From an uncultured Alphaproteobacteria bacterium (lineage in GTDB: Bacteria; Pseudomonadota; Alphaproteobacteria; VGEJ01): a stretch of 64,000 nucleotides of DNA. Numbering within the stretch: the stretch's first letter is position 1; each line of letters starts with the position of its first letter. The notes under the pieces were generated by a model. The model was not told the DNA's origin. It made no database searches and saw only the letters and a list, made by a program, of their open reading frames with translations. Below, one piece after another: positions 47,160 through 57,042 of this stretch. Location of the stretch: contig CAJWJK010000006.1 in the NCBI GenBank assembly GCA_913041535.1, positions 41,417 through 105,416 on the forward strand, given 5' to 3'. The position numbers and the translations under genes were made by a program.

Positions 47160-48437
47160 GTGACGGTAATTGACCGTTTGGTTAGGGGCGAATATACCGA
47201 TTCAGCGAGTGGCAACGTACTCTCTGTTCCCACTCGTTCAGTGATTATTCGCGATAGTCTTCGCGGCGACGAGGGCGACTTAGTTCGCTCTCTAGATTTC
47301 GGGAGCACATTAGCCGTAGTAAGTGACGCTGCGACTTACGATGTCATGGGCAAGCGTGTAGAGACAGCTTTACAAAGTTTCTGCAAGATCATCCCACTCC
47401 GATTGGATAGACCGCCTTACCCAGATACGGACACAGTTGACCAGCTGCGCAATGCTGGCGCCAATGCAGACGCATGGATTGCCATTGGATCCGGGACCAT
47501 TAATGACCTTTGCAAATATGCATCTGCTCAAGAGAACAAGCCTTATGCAGTTTTTGGAACAGCGCCATCAATGAATGGTTTTACGTCAGTTAATGCCGCA
47601 ATGAGTGTAAATGGCCTTAAACGTTCTCTTGCCGCTGCTGCACCCGCTGGCGTTTTTCTTGATCTAGAAGTTCTAGCAGGGGCACCAAAGCGTATGATTT
47701 GCGCTGGCCTTGGAGATAGCCTTTGCCGCCCGACTGCCCAAACTGATTGGTTAATCGCCCATTATTTGCTCGATCAGCCCTACAGTGATGTTCCTTTCAA
47801 TCTTTTAGCAGAGGATGAGGAAGGTCTATTTGCGGAATCTGATGCACTTATGAGAGGTGATCTGGTAGCGATGGGACGACTCGCACGTACTCTGGTTCTC
47901 TCTGGTTTTGGTATGACATTGTCTGGTGGTAGCTACCCTGCAAGCCAAGGTGAACACTTAATTAGCCACTACATTGAGATGATGGCCAAAAATCAGCAAA
48001 TGATATTTCATGGAGAACAAATTGCTGTAACAACATTGACCATGGCACGACTCCACGAAAGGTTACTCGGTAAAGTCCCCCCTAAGCCGAAATCGACAAA
48101 TATATCAAAGGACGATGTTACGCATCACTTTGGGCCGGACTTAGGATCACTTTGCTGGCCAGAAATATCTGCAAAAAGTTTTAACCCTGAGCAAGCGGAA
48201 CAACTGTCATCACGTATTGTTGATTGTTGGGACATCATGTGCGATCGAATTGACAAAGCGCGAATACCATCTGAGAAGTTACACCGAATTTTACAGAAAG
48301 CTAAGGCACCTCTGGCGCCTTTAGATCTTGGATGGTCTCCAGACTTCTATAATACTGCCGTCAAACACGCTCGATTAATTCGTAAACGATATACAGCTCT
48401 TGATTTGGCAGCCGACTCCGGAGTAGATCTCCTATAA
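47160..48437 (+). CDS. sn-Glycerol-1-phosphate dehydrogenase-like (AraM/EgsA family)
   Basis: An iron-containing alcohol dehydrogenase-fold protein of about 425 residues. IAIGSGTINDLCKYAS binds NAD; GTAPSMNGFTSVNAA and the metal ligands Asp in GLGDSLC and His in GEHLISHYIEM and FHGEQIA are those of the G1P dehydrogenase branch (AraM in B. subtilis). The frame opens at a TTG at 47112, but a GGGAGGGG just before the GTG at 47160 supports the later start. It is downstream of the FGGY kinase. The product may be a polyol phosphate other than G1P. Confidence 0.83.
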   Translation: MTVIDRLVRGEYTDSASGNVLSVPTRSVIIRDSLRGDEGDLVRSLDFGSTLAVVSDAATYDVMGKRVETALQSFCKIIPLRLDRPPYPDTDTVDQLRNAGANADAWIAIGSGTINDLCKYASAQENKPYAVFGTAPSMNGFTSVNAAMSVNGLKRSLAAAAPAGVFLDLEVLAGAPKRMICAGLGDSLCRPTAQTDWLIAHYLLDQPYSDVPFNLLAEDEEGLFAESDALMRGDLVAMGRLARTLVLSGFGMTLSGGSYPASQGEHLISHYIEMMAKNQQMIFHGEQIAVTTLTMARLHERLLGKVPPKPKSTNISKDDVTHHFGPDLGSLCWPEISAKSFNPEQAEQLSSRIVDCWDIMCDRIDKARIPSEKLHRILQKAKAPLAPLDLGWSPDFYNTAVKHARLIRKRYTALDLAADSGVDLL

Positions 48438-48479
48438 AGTAACTCTGCGCACCGTATCCTTTTTACACTTGGAGACTAG

Positions 48480-49301
48480 TTGATACCCATGCCCAGATTA
48501 AGTCCGTTCTCCGTAATGCCAGATGACACGCTAGGAACTGTGTCTGGTGTGCTTGCTGATATTGACGACACTCTGACAACTAATGGACGACTAACCGCGC
48601 AGTCCTATAGCGCCATGGAACGTCTGAAAGATGCTGGGCTTCTCTTTATTCCAGTCACTGGGCGTCCTGCCGGTTGGTGCGATCATATTGCTCGAATGTG
48701 GCCAGTCGACGGGGTGGTAGGTGAAAATGGCGCATTTTATTTTCGTTATGACGGACACCAACTGATAAAACGTTTTGCAGGAAGTCCCTCAGAAAGGAAT
48801 ATTAATCGTGAGCGACTTCGAGTGCTTGGAGAAGATATTTTATCTAATGTCGACGGTAGCGCCTACGCTTCCGATAATTTATACCGTGAGGCCGACCTTG
48901 CCATAGACTTTTGTGAGGATGTAAAGCCATTAGACACCGAGTCTATAGACCGTATAGTCGAAATGTTTACTGCTGCCGGTGCAACAGCGAAGGTAAGTTC
49001 AATTCACGTTAATGGGTGGTTTGGTATTTATGACAAGCTGACGATGACTCAAATAATGTTGCGAGAGTGTTTTAACATCGATATTTCTCATGAACGGACA
49101 CGCTTCTTGTTTGTTGGAGATTCTCCAAACGATTCGCCTATGTTTGCTTATTTTCCGCTTAGTGTGGGTGTCGCCAACGTTCAAAACTGGGGAGACCGTT
49201 TATCTGATTTGCCCGCGTACGTTACGAAAGGTAGATCTGGCGAAGGATTTGCTGAAATTGTGGATCGTCTGTTAGAAGTAAGAAGTAAAAATGATCGGTA
49301 A
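48480..49301 (+). CDS. HAD-superfamily phosphatase (HAD-IIB type)
   Basis: A 273-residue hydrolase. Motif I is LADIDDTLT (Asp27, Asp29), motif II PVTGRPAG, and motif IV GDSPNDSPMFAYF; the cap insertion fits the Cof/sucrose-phosphatase-like IIB group. The TTG at 48480 is 5 bases after GGAG, so I keep it; an ATG at 48489 is also possible. It ends the four-gene sugar set and probably removes phosphate from a sugar or polyol phosphate made there. Confidence 0.82.
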   Translation: MIPMPRLSPFSVMPDDTLGTVSGVLADIDDTLTTNGRLTAQSYSAMERLKDAGLLFIPVTGRPAGWCDHIARMWPVDGVVGENGAFYFRYDGHQLIKRFAGSPSERNINRERLRVLGEDILSNVDGSAYASDNLYREADLAIDFCEDVKPLDTESIDRIVEMFTAAGATAKVSSIHVNGWFGIYDKLTMTQIMLRECFNIDISHERTRFLFVGDSPNDSPMFAYFPLSVGVANVQNWGDRLSDLPAYVTKGRSGEGFAEIVDRLLEVRSKNDR

Positions 49302-49520
49302 ACCATAGCCACTCTTATCTGGTATGCCCTTTGTTTTTCCTAATTTCAGTCTAAACTTGCATTATCAACACTATTAATAGGTCTCCCCAAAGACTTGATA
49401 CGGTGATTGTCTCCTTTATTTTATACATGGCCCTGGAAAGGTTTTTTTGTAGTCCAAAAACTTCTATGGTGAATGCGTTCCAACGATTGTGCCTATTCCA
49501 AAACCTCCTTCGCCTAAGCA

Positions 49521-50435
49521 ATGAAATCAAGGCCCGTACAACATTGGCTTCTGCTGTTTGCACTAGTCAGCATATGGGGTAGCTCGTTTGCACTGACCAA
49601 GATTGCCGTTGCCGTTTTTGACCCAGAAGTTTTAGTAGCTTGGAGGTTAATGATTGGCAGTTGTATACTTGTCGCACCTGTATTGATGTTGCGTCGAGCT
49701 TTGCCTCGGAGTCGACGTCTTTGGTCATCTTATCTAATCATGGCTGCTGTAGGTGGTTGTCTGCCTTTTTGGCTGATCTCTTGGGGTCAGCGTTCGATTG
49801 ATAGTGGCCTTGCTGGCATATTGATGGCTACCATGCCGCCCGCGACTATGATTCTAGCTCACTTCTTTGTTGTTGGAGAGCGCCTGAACTCGGCAAAGGT
49901 GATCGGTTTTCTGATAGCTTTTATTGGTATCGTCATTTTGATGGGACCCGACGTACTGCTTGAAGTTTCAGGAGTAGGAACAGAATTGATTGCTCAACTA
50001 GCAGTGGCCGGTGGCGCAATGTGCTATGCAGTCGCCGCTATTCTGGCTCGGGTTGGTCCCAAATCAGATTCTATTTCTCGTTCTTTTGGTGTCACTCTAA
50101 TTGGTGCTGCCATTATGATGCCTTTGGCCCAAATACGTGGAATTCCTTGGGATGTAGAGATTGATATGGTTGCTGCATGCGCTCTCGCAATGTTAGGGGT
50201 GTTATCAACTGGCCTAGCCACAGTTATATATTTTCGCTTGATTTCGGAAGCTGGACCGACATTCCTTTCGTTGATCAATTACCTTATCCCAATATGGGCT
50301 GTTGCACTTGGAGCAATCGCTTTTGGGGAAAACCCTTCATGGCATGCGCTAGTGGGATTGGTTATTGTGCTTTGCGGCATTGCCATTAGCGAGAGTAGCA
50401 GTAAGGTATCAGCCTATAGAACGTCCCATGAGTAG
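49521..50435 (+). CDS. EamA/DMT-family transporter
   Basis: A 304-residue membrane protein with ten hydrophobic segments in two EamA repeats (WGSSFALTKIAVAVFDPEVL at the first, SGLATVIYFRLISEAG in the second). DMT-family members export metabolites such as amino acids. It follows about 220 non-coding bases and precedes peptidoglycan genes, with no clear link to either side. Confidence 0.87.
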   Translation: MKSRPVQHWLLLFALVSIWGSSFALTKIAVAVFDPEVLVAWRLMIGSCILVAPVLMLRRALPRSRRLWSSYLIMAAVGGCLPFWLISWGQRSIDSGLAGILMATMPPATMILAHFFVVGERLNSAKVIGFLIAFIGIVILMGPDVLLEVSGVGTELIAQLAVAGGAMCYAVAAILARVGPKSDSISRSFGVTLIGAAIMMPLAQIRGIPWDVEIDMVAACALAMLGVLSTGLATVIYFRLISEAGPTFLSLINYLIPIWAVALGAIAFGENPSWHALVGLVIVLCGIAISESSSKVSAYRTSHE

Positions 50436-50515
50436 TCATTGTTTATGCTAAAACGTTGAAGAGAGTCGTCAAAAGGCTCTGTTTTTCCGTCTTGATCAAG
50501 ATAAGGGTGTTGACA

Positions 50516-51505
50516 GTGTTCTTATCGGTAACCAAGCGCTTATTGTTTCCTTTAACAGTGCTTTTATCTCTGGGTTTCTCGTGCGCGGTGAATTCGAGTG
50601 AAGTGGATGACTTTTCTGAATGGCTTAAGGAGTTACACACCGAAGCTTTAACGCTTGGTATATCTCAAGCTACCTTACAAGCCTCATTGGAAGGTGTAAC
50701 GCTTATTGCTCGTGTAATCGAGCTTGATAGAAATCAACCAGAATTCACACTCACGTCCAAACAATACCTTGAGCGTGTAGTTCCCAGTTCGCGTGTTGCG
50801 ACTGGACGCAAATTGTTTTCTGAGCATCAAAAACTACTGTCACGAATTGGTAGAAAGTATGGAGTACAGCCACGGTTCATCGTAGCGCTGTGGGGAATAG
50901 AGACGGACTTTGGACAGAATACTGGCGGTTTTTCCGTCATATCGTCCCTAGCAACACTGGCTTATGATGGTCGGAGAAGCGAGTTTTTTCGCACAGAATT
51001 GCTTAACGCGCTAAAAATTATTGATGACGGCCATATAACACCTGGTGATATGATTGGATCTTGGGCGGGCGCCATGGGACAGAATCAATTCATGCCATCA
51101 TCTTTTCTCAACTTTGCGGTCGATGAAGACGGCGATGGTCGTCGCGATATATGGAATACTAAAGAAGATATTTTTGCATCTACTGCTAACTACCTATCAA
51201 GATCCGGCTGGCGTGATGATCAGACTTGGGGTCGACAGGTGCAGTTGCCCGATAGATTGGATGAATCTCTTATTGGCCTGTCTGTAATAAAAACGCTAGG
51301 AGAATGGCAGCAGTTAGGTGTAAGGCGGGCAGATGGCTCAGCACTTCCGACTCGCCAGCTTCCAGCATCACTTGTATTGCCTGATGGCATTAAGGGACCA
51401 GCGTTCCTTGTATACAACAACTACCGAACGACATTGAAATGGAATAGGTCCACCTTCTTTGCACTTGCAGTTGGCGCCCTTGCTGATGGGATCGTTGAAT
51501 ATTAG
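50516..51505 (+). CDS. Lytic murein transglycosylase (MltB/SLT_2 family)
   Basis: A secreted peptidoglycan lytic enzyme. The core reads GRKYGVQPRFIVALWGIETDFG with the catalytic Glu, then FSVISSLATLAYDGRRSEFFR and WAGAMGQNQFMPSSF; a C-terminal peptidoglycan-binding domain is absent or short. The frame opens at a TTG at 50456, but starting at the GTG at 50516 leaves a clean signal peptide ending near SCAVNS, so I prefer it. It precedes rlpA and dacC, both peptidoglycan genes. Confidence 0.87.
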   Translation: MFLSVTKRLLFPLTVLLSLGFSCAVNSSEVDDFSEWLKELHTEALTLGISQATLQASLEGVTLIARVIELDRNQPEFTLTSKQYLERVVPSSRVATGRKLFSEHQKLLSRIGRKYGVQPRFIVALWGIETDFGQNTGGFSVISSLATLAYDGRRSEFFRTELLNALKIIDDGHITPGDMIGSWAGAMGQNQFMPSSFLNFAVDEDGDGRRDIWNTKEDIFASTANYLSRSGWRDDQTWGRQVQLPDRLDESLIGLSVIKTLGEWQQLGVRRADGSALPTRQLPASLVLPDGIKGPAFLVYNNYRTTLKWNRSTFFALAVGALADGIVEY

Positions 51506-51545
51506 ATTATGCTAATGGTGTTCGGAGAAGAGTATAAGTGAACTA

Positions 51546-52532
51546 ATGCTATCAGCTAATATTGTAAGGTTCATCGGTCTTGCTATTTTAGCTTTTTGCG
51601 TCTCGTCATGTTCACAAACCCAATTAATTGTCCATGCAACAAAAACAATAACCAAGGCTATCGGGACGTCTGAATCCGAAAGCTCATATATTACTGAAGA
51701 GGAAAAATTATTAGTTGCCGCATTGCCTGAGGTGATAAGTGTTGAAGCAGAGGAGCGGGGTGGGCGCTACAAAGTTGGGGAACCATATGAAGTATCTGGT
51801 GTTCGATACTATCCTCGTATACAGCCAAACTACTCGAAGACTGGAATTGCCTCCTGGTATGGACGCCCATTTCACGGCCGTCAAACTGCCAACGGCGAGA
51901 CTTACAATATGAACGAATTGACTGCGGCCCACAAAACACTACCAATGCCCACAATGGTAAGAGTTACCAACCTCGAAAATGGCCGTTCGTTAGTGTTGCG
52001 CGTTAATGACCGAGGCCCATTTGTAAATGGACGGATTATCGATGTGTCACGACGGGCCGCGCAGCTGCTAGGTTTTTTTAATGCTGGAACCGCAAAGGTG
52101 AGGGTTGAATCAGTTTCTGTCCAAAACGGTGGCTTTATCCTTGACGAGGTGGAATTATCAGTTGGTGAGCAGTCCACGGTCCAAGCTGAGCAACGTCCGG
52201 ATATTTCTGTCGAAACGCTTCCACCACCGGATGGGGTAGACCAAGCGCCAGCCACGGCTAAAAATGTTTCGTCCCGCATTCGTATACAAGAGGTCGAACC
52301 GACCCAAATGTACATACAGATTGGAGCTTTCGTAGATCGAAGTAATGCTGACAACCTAATGGATCAGCTCCATGCTTATGGCGACGCAAGTATCAGTCCG
52401 ATAATGGTTAAAGGTACTCGTTATTATCGAGTTCGAATTGGGCCAATGACGTCCCTAGACGTCGCTGACGGCCAACTTGGACAGATGATACACAATGGTT
52501 TTACAGAAGCCCGAATTATAGTTGACGAGTGA
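51546..52532 (+). CDS. rlpA: RlpA family septal lytic transglycosylase lipoprotein
   Basis: A 328-residue lipoprotein: signal sequence with lipobox VSSC (Cys22), a double-psi beta-barrel at about 95-190 (GIASWYG, ANGETYN, LVLRVNDRGPFV, IIDVSRRAA), and a C-terminal SPOR domain at about 255-325 (YIQIGAFVDRSNAD) that binds denuded glycan. It acts at the division septum. It lies between the MltB-like gene and dacC. Confidence 0.93.
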   Translation: MLSANIVRFIGLAILAFCVSSCSQTQLIVHATKTITKAIGTSESESSYITEEEKLLVAALPEVISVEAEERGGRYKVGEPYEVSGVRYYPRIQPNYSKTGIASWYGRPFHGRQTANGETYNMNELTAAHKTLPMPTMVRVTNLENGRSLVLRVNDRGPFVNGRIIDVSRRAAQLLGFFNAGTAKVRVESVSVQNGGFILDEVELSVGEQSTVQAEQRPDISVETLPPPDGVDQAPATAKNVSSRIRIQEVEPTQMYIQIGAFVDRSNADNLMDQLHAYGDASISPIMVKGTRYYRVRIGPMTSLDVADGQLGQMIHNGFTEARIIVDE

Positions 52533-52555
52533 TACAATAAATTGTTGAGGATTTT

Positions 52556-53737
52556 ATGCGGCTGACAGTCCACCGATTGAATACTGTGATATGGACAGCG
52601 CTTTTTAGCCTGGGGATTGTTGCTAATCCAGCTATTGGGGAAACCTCTGCTAAACAAGCGATCCTCGTAGACTACCAAACCGGCACAGTGCTGCTCGAAA
52701 AAGAAGCGGATTCACCGATGCCGCCTGCTTCGATGAGCAAGCTGATGACGATCTACATGGTTTTTGAGCAGATTACCAACGGTGCCCTGTCTCTCGATGA
52801 CAAGTTTATTGTAAGTGAAAAGGCATGGCGCATTGGCGGTTCGAGAATGTTTTTAGAGCCAAACTCGGAGGTGAGCGTTGAGGAACTGCTAAGAGGTATA
52901 ATAGTTCAGTCCGGGAACGACGCATGCATTGTCATTGCGGAAGGCCTTGCAAGCAGTGAAGAAGCATTTGCTGAGGCTATGACAGAGAAGGGTCAGGCAA
53001 TTGGTTTGCTAAATAGCGAGTTTCGCAACGCAAGTGGCTGGCCCGAGCCCGATCACTACATGACCGCCAGAGATCTTGCAACTTTAGCTTCTCACTTAAT
53101 AACGGATTTTCCATTGTATTATAAATTGTTCTCGGAAAAGACTTTTACTTACAACGGTATTCGGCAAGGTAATCGAAATCCACTGTTGTACAAAACCGAT
53201 GGAACTGACGGACTTAAGACTGGGTTTACAAAGGGTTCGGGTTATGGTCTTACAGCGTCAGCGAAACGTGATGACCGCAGACTAATTGTTGTCGTTAATG
53301 GACTTGAAAGCGTTAACGCGCGATCGCGTGAAGCGTCTCGCTTGTTAGAATGGGGTTTCCGTGAAACCGTCAACGAAGTTCTCTTTGAGGCCGGTGAACC
53401 AGTCACCAAAGCGGAGGTTTGGCTTGGAGATTCTCTTGATGTTCCGATGGTTTTAGAGCAAGAATTACATCTTACTTTGCCCCGCCGCTCCCATGGAAAG
53501 TTAGAAGCTGTAGTGCGTTATGAAGGCCCAATTCCAGCTCCTATCAAGAAAGGGACACCGTTGGGCACTCTCCATGTTACTGTGCCATCTTCTGGTGAAA
53601 TTATTAAAAGAACACTTGTAGCTGGAACAACGGTTAACCAACTTAGTCCCGGTGGCCGTTTAGCTGCTGCGGTAAGTTATTTATTTTGGGGAATGGCAGT
53701 AGGAAAGTCTGATTATGATGAAGAGGTTTCCCCTTGA
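52556..53737 (+). CDS. dacC: D-alanyl-D-alanine carboxypeptidase (PBP5/6 family)
   Basis: A 393-residue penicillin-binding protein that trims the terminal D-Ala of stem peptides. A signal peptide ends near residue 28; the catalytic motifs are SMSK (Ser59, Lys62), SGN at 119-121 and KTG at 221-223. The PBP5 C-terminal domain follows, and the last hydrophobic stretch with an SDYDEEVSP end may anchor it. Its stop overlaps the tmk start. Confidence 0.92.
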   Translation: MRLTVHRLNTVIWTALFSLGIVANPAIGETSAKQAILVDYQTGTVLLEKEADSPMPPASMSKLMTIYMVFEQITNGALSLDDKFIVSEKAWRIGGSRMFLEPNSEVSVEELLRGIIVQSGNDACIVIAEGLASSEEAFAEAMTEKGQAIGLLNSEFRNASGWPEPDHYMTARDLATLASHLITDFPLYYKLFSEKTFTYNGIRQGNRNPLLYKTDGTDGLKTGFTKGSGYGLTASAKRDDRRLIVVVNGLESVNARSREASRLLEWGFRETVNEVLFEAGEPVTKAEVWLGDSLDVPMVLEQELHLTLPRRSHGKLEAVVRYEGPIPAPIKKGTPLGTLHVTVPSSGEIIKRTLVAGTTVNQLSPGGRLAAAVSYLFWGMAVGKSDYDEEVSP

Positions 53738-54378
53738 ACCAAGGAAAATTTATTAGCTTTGAGGGTGGTGAAGGATCAGGAAAAACTACACAGTGCAGTA
53801 TGCTAGAAACGTACTTAAGGGAGCGCGGCATAGATGTGGTGTTAACTCGTGAACCAGGAGGTACACAAGCCGCTGATGAAATCCGCGCACTACTTGTCTC
53901 CGGGCCTACAGACAGATGGGACCCGTGCGCCGAAGTATTGCTGCATTTTGCAGCACGGCGTGAACACTATGTCCGAAAAATTAAACCTGCACTAGAACAT
54001 GGGAAGTGGGTTATTTGTGATCGTTTTGTTGATTCTACCATTGCTTACCAAGGGTGGGGACATCGCCTTGGAACAGAGCTAATTGAACAAATTAATGGGA
54101 CTGTACTTGAGGGGTTCTCTCCTAACCTGACCTTTGTTTTAGACGTTATTGTCGATGAAGGGCTGAAACGCGCATCAAATAGAGATTGCGTGAACGACCT
54201 GCAACCTCAGGATCGATATGAAAGGATGCAAATCTCTTTCCATGAAAGGGTACGCCAAGGATTTCTACACATTGCGGAAAATGATCCAAAACGTTGCCGA
54301 GTAGTTAATGCAAGTCAGTCTACTCAACGTATCCACTTAATAATTGTTGCACTCGTAGATCAGATATTTTCGTTATGA
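53734..54378 (+). CDS. tmk: Thymidylate kinase
   Basis: Phosphorylates dTMP to dTDP. P-loop GGEGSGKTT at 11-19, LTREPGGT and the DR motif CDRFVDSTIAYQG are present; its length of 214 residues is normal. The TTG start overlaps the dacC TGA (TTGA), indicating coupling. holB follows with a 4-base overlap. Confidence 0.94.
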   Translation: MNQGKFISFEGGEGSGKTTQCSMLETYLRERGIDVVLTREPGGTQAADEIRALLVSGPTDRWDPCAEVLLHFAARREHYVRKIKPALEHGKWVICDRFVDSTIAYQGWGHRLGTELIEQINGTVLEGFSPNLTFVLDVIVDEGLKRASNRDCVNDLQPQDRYERMQISFHERVRQGFLHIAENDPKRCRVVNASQSTQRIHLIIVALVDQIFSL

Positions 54379-55490
54379 ACAAAGCAACTTCCCAAGAAGT
54401 ATCACTTTGGACATCTCCGCGTGAAACAGAGAATTTACTGGGTCATCAATCTGCAGAGGATATGCTTATTTCGGCCTACTCCTGTGGCCGTTTTCCGCAC
54501 GCTTGGTTGATTAGCGGGCCCCGCGGAATTGGAAAAGCCACACTAGCATTTCGTATGGCCCGTGCAATGCTGTCCGGAACCCTCGATGGTCCAAATCCAA
54601 CACTATATGTTCCAACAGAAAGTCCTGTATTTCGCCGCATAGCCGCTAATAGCCATGGTGGTCTGCTGACTATCGAAAGACTAATTAATACTAGTACAGG
54701 TAATATGCAATCAGAGATAGTCATTGATAGTATTAGGCAACTTCGCCCATTTTTTGGACAAACATCCTCTGAATCGCTAAAGGATTGGCGAATTGCTATC
54801 ATCGACGCTGCGGAGAATATGAATTCAAACGCTGCGAATGCCCTTTTAAAACTACTTGAAGAGCCACCAACACGCAGCGTTATCTTTTTGATATCTCATG
54901 TACCTGGGTCACTAAGCCCAACACTACGATCTCGTTGTTGCGAATTAAAACTTAGGCCACTCTCACTCTACAATACATCCTGCGCATTAAAGTCCCTTTT
55001 CCCAGATCTCAATGACGATGAAGGGCGTTGTCTACTGTTATCGCATATTGGGGATGGAAGTATAGGGCGCGCAGCAGCTTTTTTTACAATTGATCCTGCG
55101 TTACTCGAAAACTTTTTTAGTCTACTCGTCCAACTCCCAGACATTGATTATGCGGCTGTTCATGCGCTAGCTGACCAGTTGTCAAAAGTGAAAAGGGACC
55201 ATGATTATCAATCCATCAACGATATAGTCATTTGGTGGCTAGGACGCGCTATCCGAATCATGGCGAGTGGCGCTCAAATGCCCGAAATTATGGATGGTGA
55301 GACGAATCTAATATTACGATTAACAGGCGCTTCACGTCTTGATCAATGGATCGAAGTGTGGAAGAAGATCGGAGAGTTATATAGCGATGCTGACCGACTC
55401 TACCTTAATAGAAAACAAGTTTTCTTGGCATCATTTGTCTGTCTAGCCGATGCAACTCGCGGAATGCAACGCGAAAATAGGGCACGTTGA
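54375..55490 (+). CDS. holB: DNA polymerase III delta' subunit
   Basis: A clamp-loader subunit. The AAA+ fold starts with a P-loop GPRGIGKAT at 48-56, and NAANALLKLLEEPPTRSVIFLISH is the conserved middle region. At 371 residues it is close to other alphaproteobacterial holB products. Overlaps of 4 bases with both tmk and the upstream edge of metG show tight coupling. Confidence 0.93.
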   Translation: MNKATSQEVSLWTSPRETENLLGHQSAEDMLISAYSCGRFPHAWLISGPRGIGKATLAFRMARAMLSGTLDGPNPTLYVPTESPVFRRIAANSHGGLLTIERLINTSTGNMQSEIVIDSIRQLRPFFGQTSSESLKDWRIAIIDAAENMNSNAANALLKLLEEPPTRSVIFLISHVPGSLSPTLRSRCCELKLRPLSLYNTSCALKSLFPDLNDDEGRCLLLSHIGDGSIGRAAAFFTIDPALLENFFSLLVQLPDIDYAAVHALADQLSKVKRDHDYQSINDIVIWWLGRAIRIMASGAQMPEIMDGETNLILRLTGASRLDQWIEVWKKIGELYSDADRLYLNRKQVFLASFVCLADATRGMQRENRAR

Positions 55491-55492
55491 AT

Positions 55493-57040
55493 ATGGCGTA
55501 TCCGGATACTTTTTACATTACAACGCCCATATATTACGTAAATGACGTGCCTCATATTGGCCATGCCTATACATCATTAGCATGTGATGTTCTTGCACGA
55601 TTTAAGAGGCTGGATGGTTTTGATGTCCGGTTTTTGACAGGCACGGACGAACATGGTCAGAAAGTTCAGCACTCGGCAAAAGCAGCCGGAGTCGACACGA
55701 AGGTATTCTGTGATTCGGTATCAGACAATTTTCGTTCTCTTTCCAAAGTTATGAACATTTCTAACGATGACTTTATTAGGACGACGGAAGATAGACACAT
55801 TGCAGCCTCTCAAGGAATTTGGCGAGCTTTAGTGGATGCGGGTCATATTTATCTCGGAACATATTCTGGCTGGTACTCTTTACGCGATGAGGCTTTCTAT
55901 CTTGAAGATGAGCTAACGATTGGACCTAACAACGAAAAATTTGCTCCGAGCGGTGCGCCGGTGGAATGGATCGAAGAGCCTAGTTATTTTTTTCGGCTAT
56001 CTTCGTGGACAGATCCATTGTTAGATTTTTACTCAAATCATCCAGAGTTCATCTTACCGCAGAGTCGAAAAAATGAGGTAGTTCGGTTTGTAGAAGGAGG
56101 GCTCCGAGATCTTTCTATTTCACGCACCAGTTTTAACTGGGGGGTACCGGTCCCAGGTGACTCTGAGCACGTCATGTATGTTTGGCTCGATGCTTTAACA
56201 AACTACATCACCGCTCTTGGGTATCCAGATATAACCACTGACAGTTACCGCCGATATTGGCCAGGGCTACATATTGTAGGTAAAGATATTTTGCGTTTTC
56301 ATGCGGTCTATTGGCCAGCATTTCTTATGGCCGCGGGCATTGAACCACCCAAACGGGTATACGCCCATGGCTGGTGGACTAATGAAGGGCATAAAATCTC
56401 CAAATCTCTAGGTAACGTTATTGATCCCATCCAACTGGTGGATATGTATGGTATTGACTCAGTTAGGTATTTCTTGATGCGCGAGGTTCCATTTGGAAAC
56501 GATGGTGATTTCTCTCACGGCGCTATGATCACCCGAATAAATGGCGATTTAGCTAACGATTTTGGAAACCTTGCCCAACGAGTATTATCGATGATTCAAC
56601 GGTACTGTGATGGAAGAGTTCCTGCACACTCAGCATTCCTATCAGCGGATAAAGAATTATTAGAGCAAGCGGAAATGTTGGTTTCGGAAATTCGTCCACT
56701 AATCGACGGGCAGCAGATTCATCAGATGCTGATACTTTTGTGGAGGGCAATCGCTAAGGCGAACCAATATGTTGACTACCAAGCACCTTGGAATCTCAAG
56801 TCTACAGATCCAAAGCGTATGGAGACTGTGCTATACGTTTTAGCGGAAGCAATTCGCCATTATGCTATTTTAGCTCTCGCCGTTGTCCCGGATGGAGCGG
56901 CACGCTTATTGGATCAACTGGCTGTACCCGCGGAAAGTCGATGTTTTGCTAGTCTCAGCAAGGATCACTCCTTAGTTCCGGATACTCAACTGCCAAGACC
57001 GAAGGGGGTTTTCCCCCGTTATGCTGTTCAGGAGAGCTAG
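55493..57040 (+). CDS. metG: Methionyl-tRNA synthetase
   Basis: Class I synthetase of the short form, about 515 residues. HIGH is at 21-24 and KISKS near residue 300 (HKISKSLGN). The segment after GTYSGWYSLRDEAFYLED lacks zinc-knuckle cysteines, as in the B. subtilis-like subtype; no C-terminal dimerisation domain is present. A TTG at 55487 is also in frame and overlaps holB. Confidence 0.95.
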   Translation: MAYPDTFYITTPIYYVNDVPHIGHAYTSLACDVLARFKRLDGFDVRFLTGTDEHGQKVQHSAKAAGVDTKVFCDSVSDNFRSLSKVMNISNDDFIRTTEDRHIAASQGIWRALVDAGHIYLGTYSGWYSLRDEAFYLEDELTIGPNNEKFAPSGAPVEWIEEPSYFFRLSSWTDPLLDFYSNHPEFILPQSRKNEVVRFVEGGLRDLSISRTSFNWGVPVPGDSEHVMYVWLDALTNYITALGYPDITTDSYRRYWPGLHIVGKDILRFHAVYWPAFLMAAGIEPPKRVYAHGWWTNEGHKISKSLGNVIDPIQLVDMYGIDSVRYFLMREVPFGNDGDFSHGAMITRINGDLANDFGNLAQRVLSMIQRYCDGRVPAHSAFLSADKELLEQAEMLVSEIRPLIDGQQIHQMLILLWRAIAKANQYVDYQAPWNLKSTDPKRMETVLYVLAEAIRHYAILALAVVPDGAARLLDQLAVPAESRCFASLSKDHSLVPDTQLPRPKGVFPRYAVQES

Positions 57041-57042
57041 GT

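Noticed and set aside
57003..57018. GGGGG-TTTT-CCCCC hairpin at the end of metG
   Set aside because: It lies inside metG codons and upstream of the closely spaced tatD gene with no T tract after it; not a terminator.
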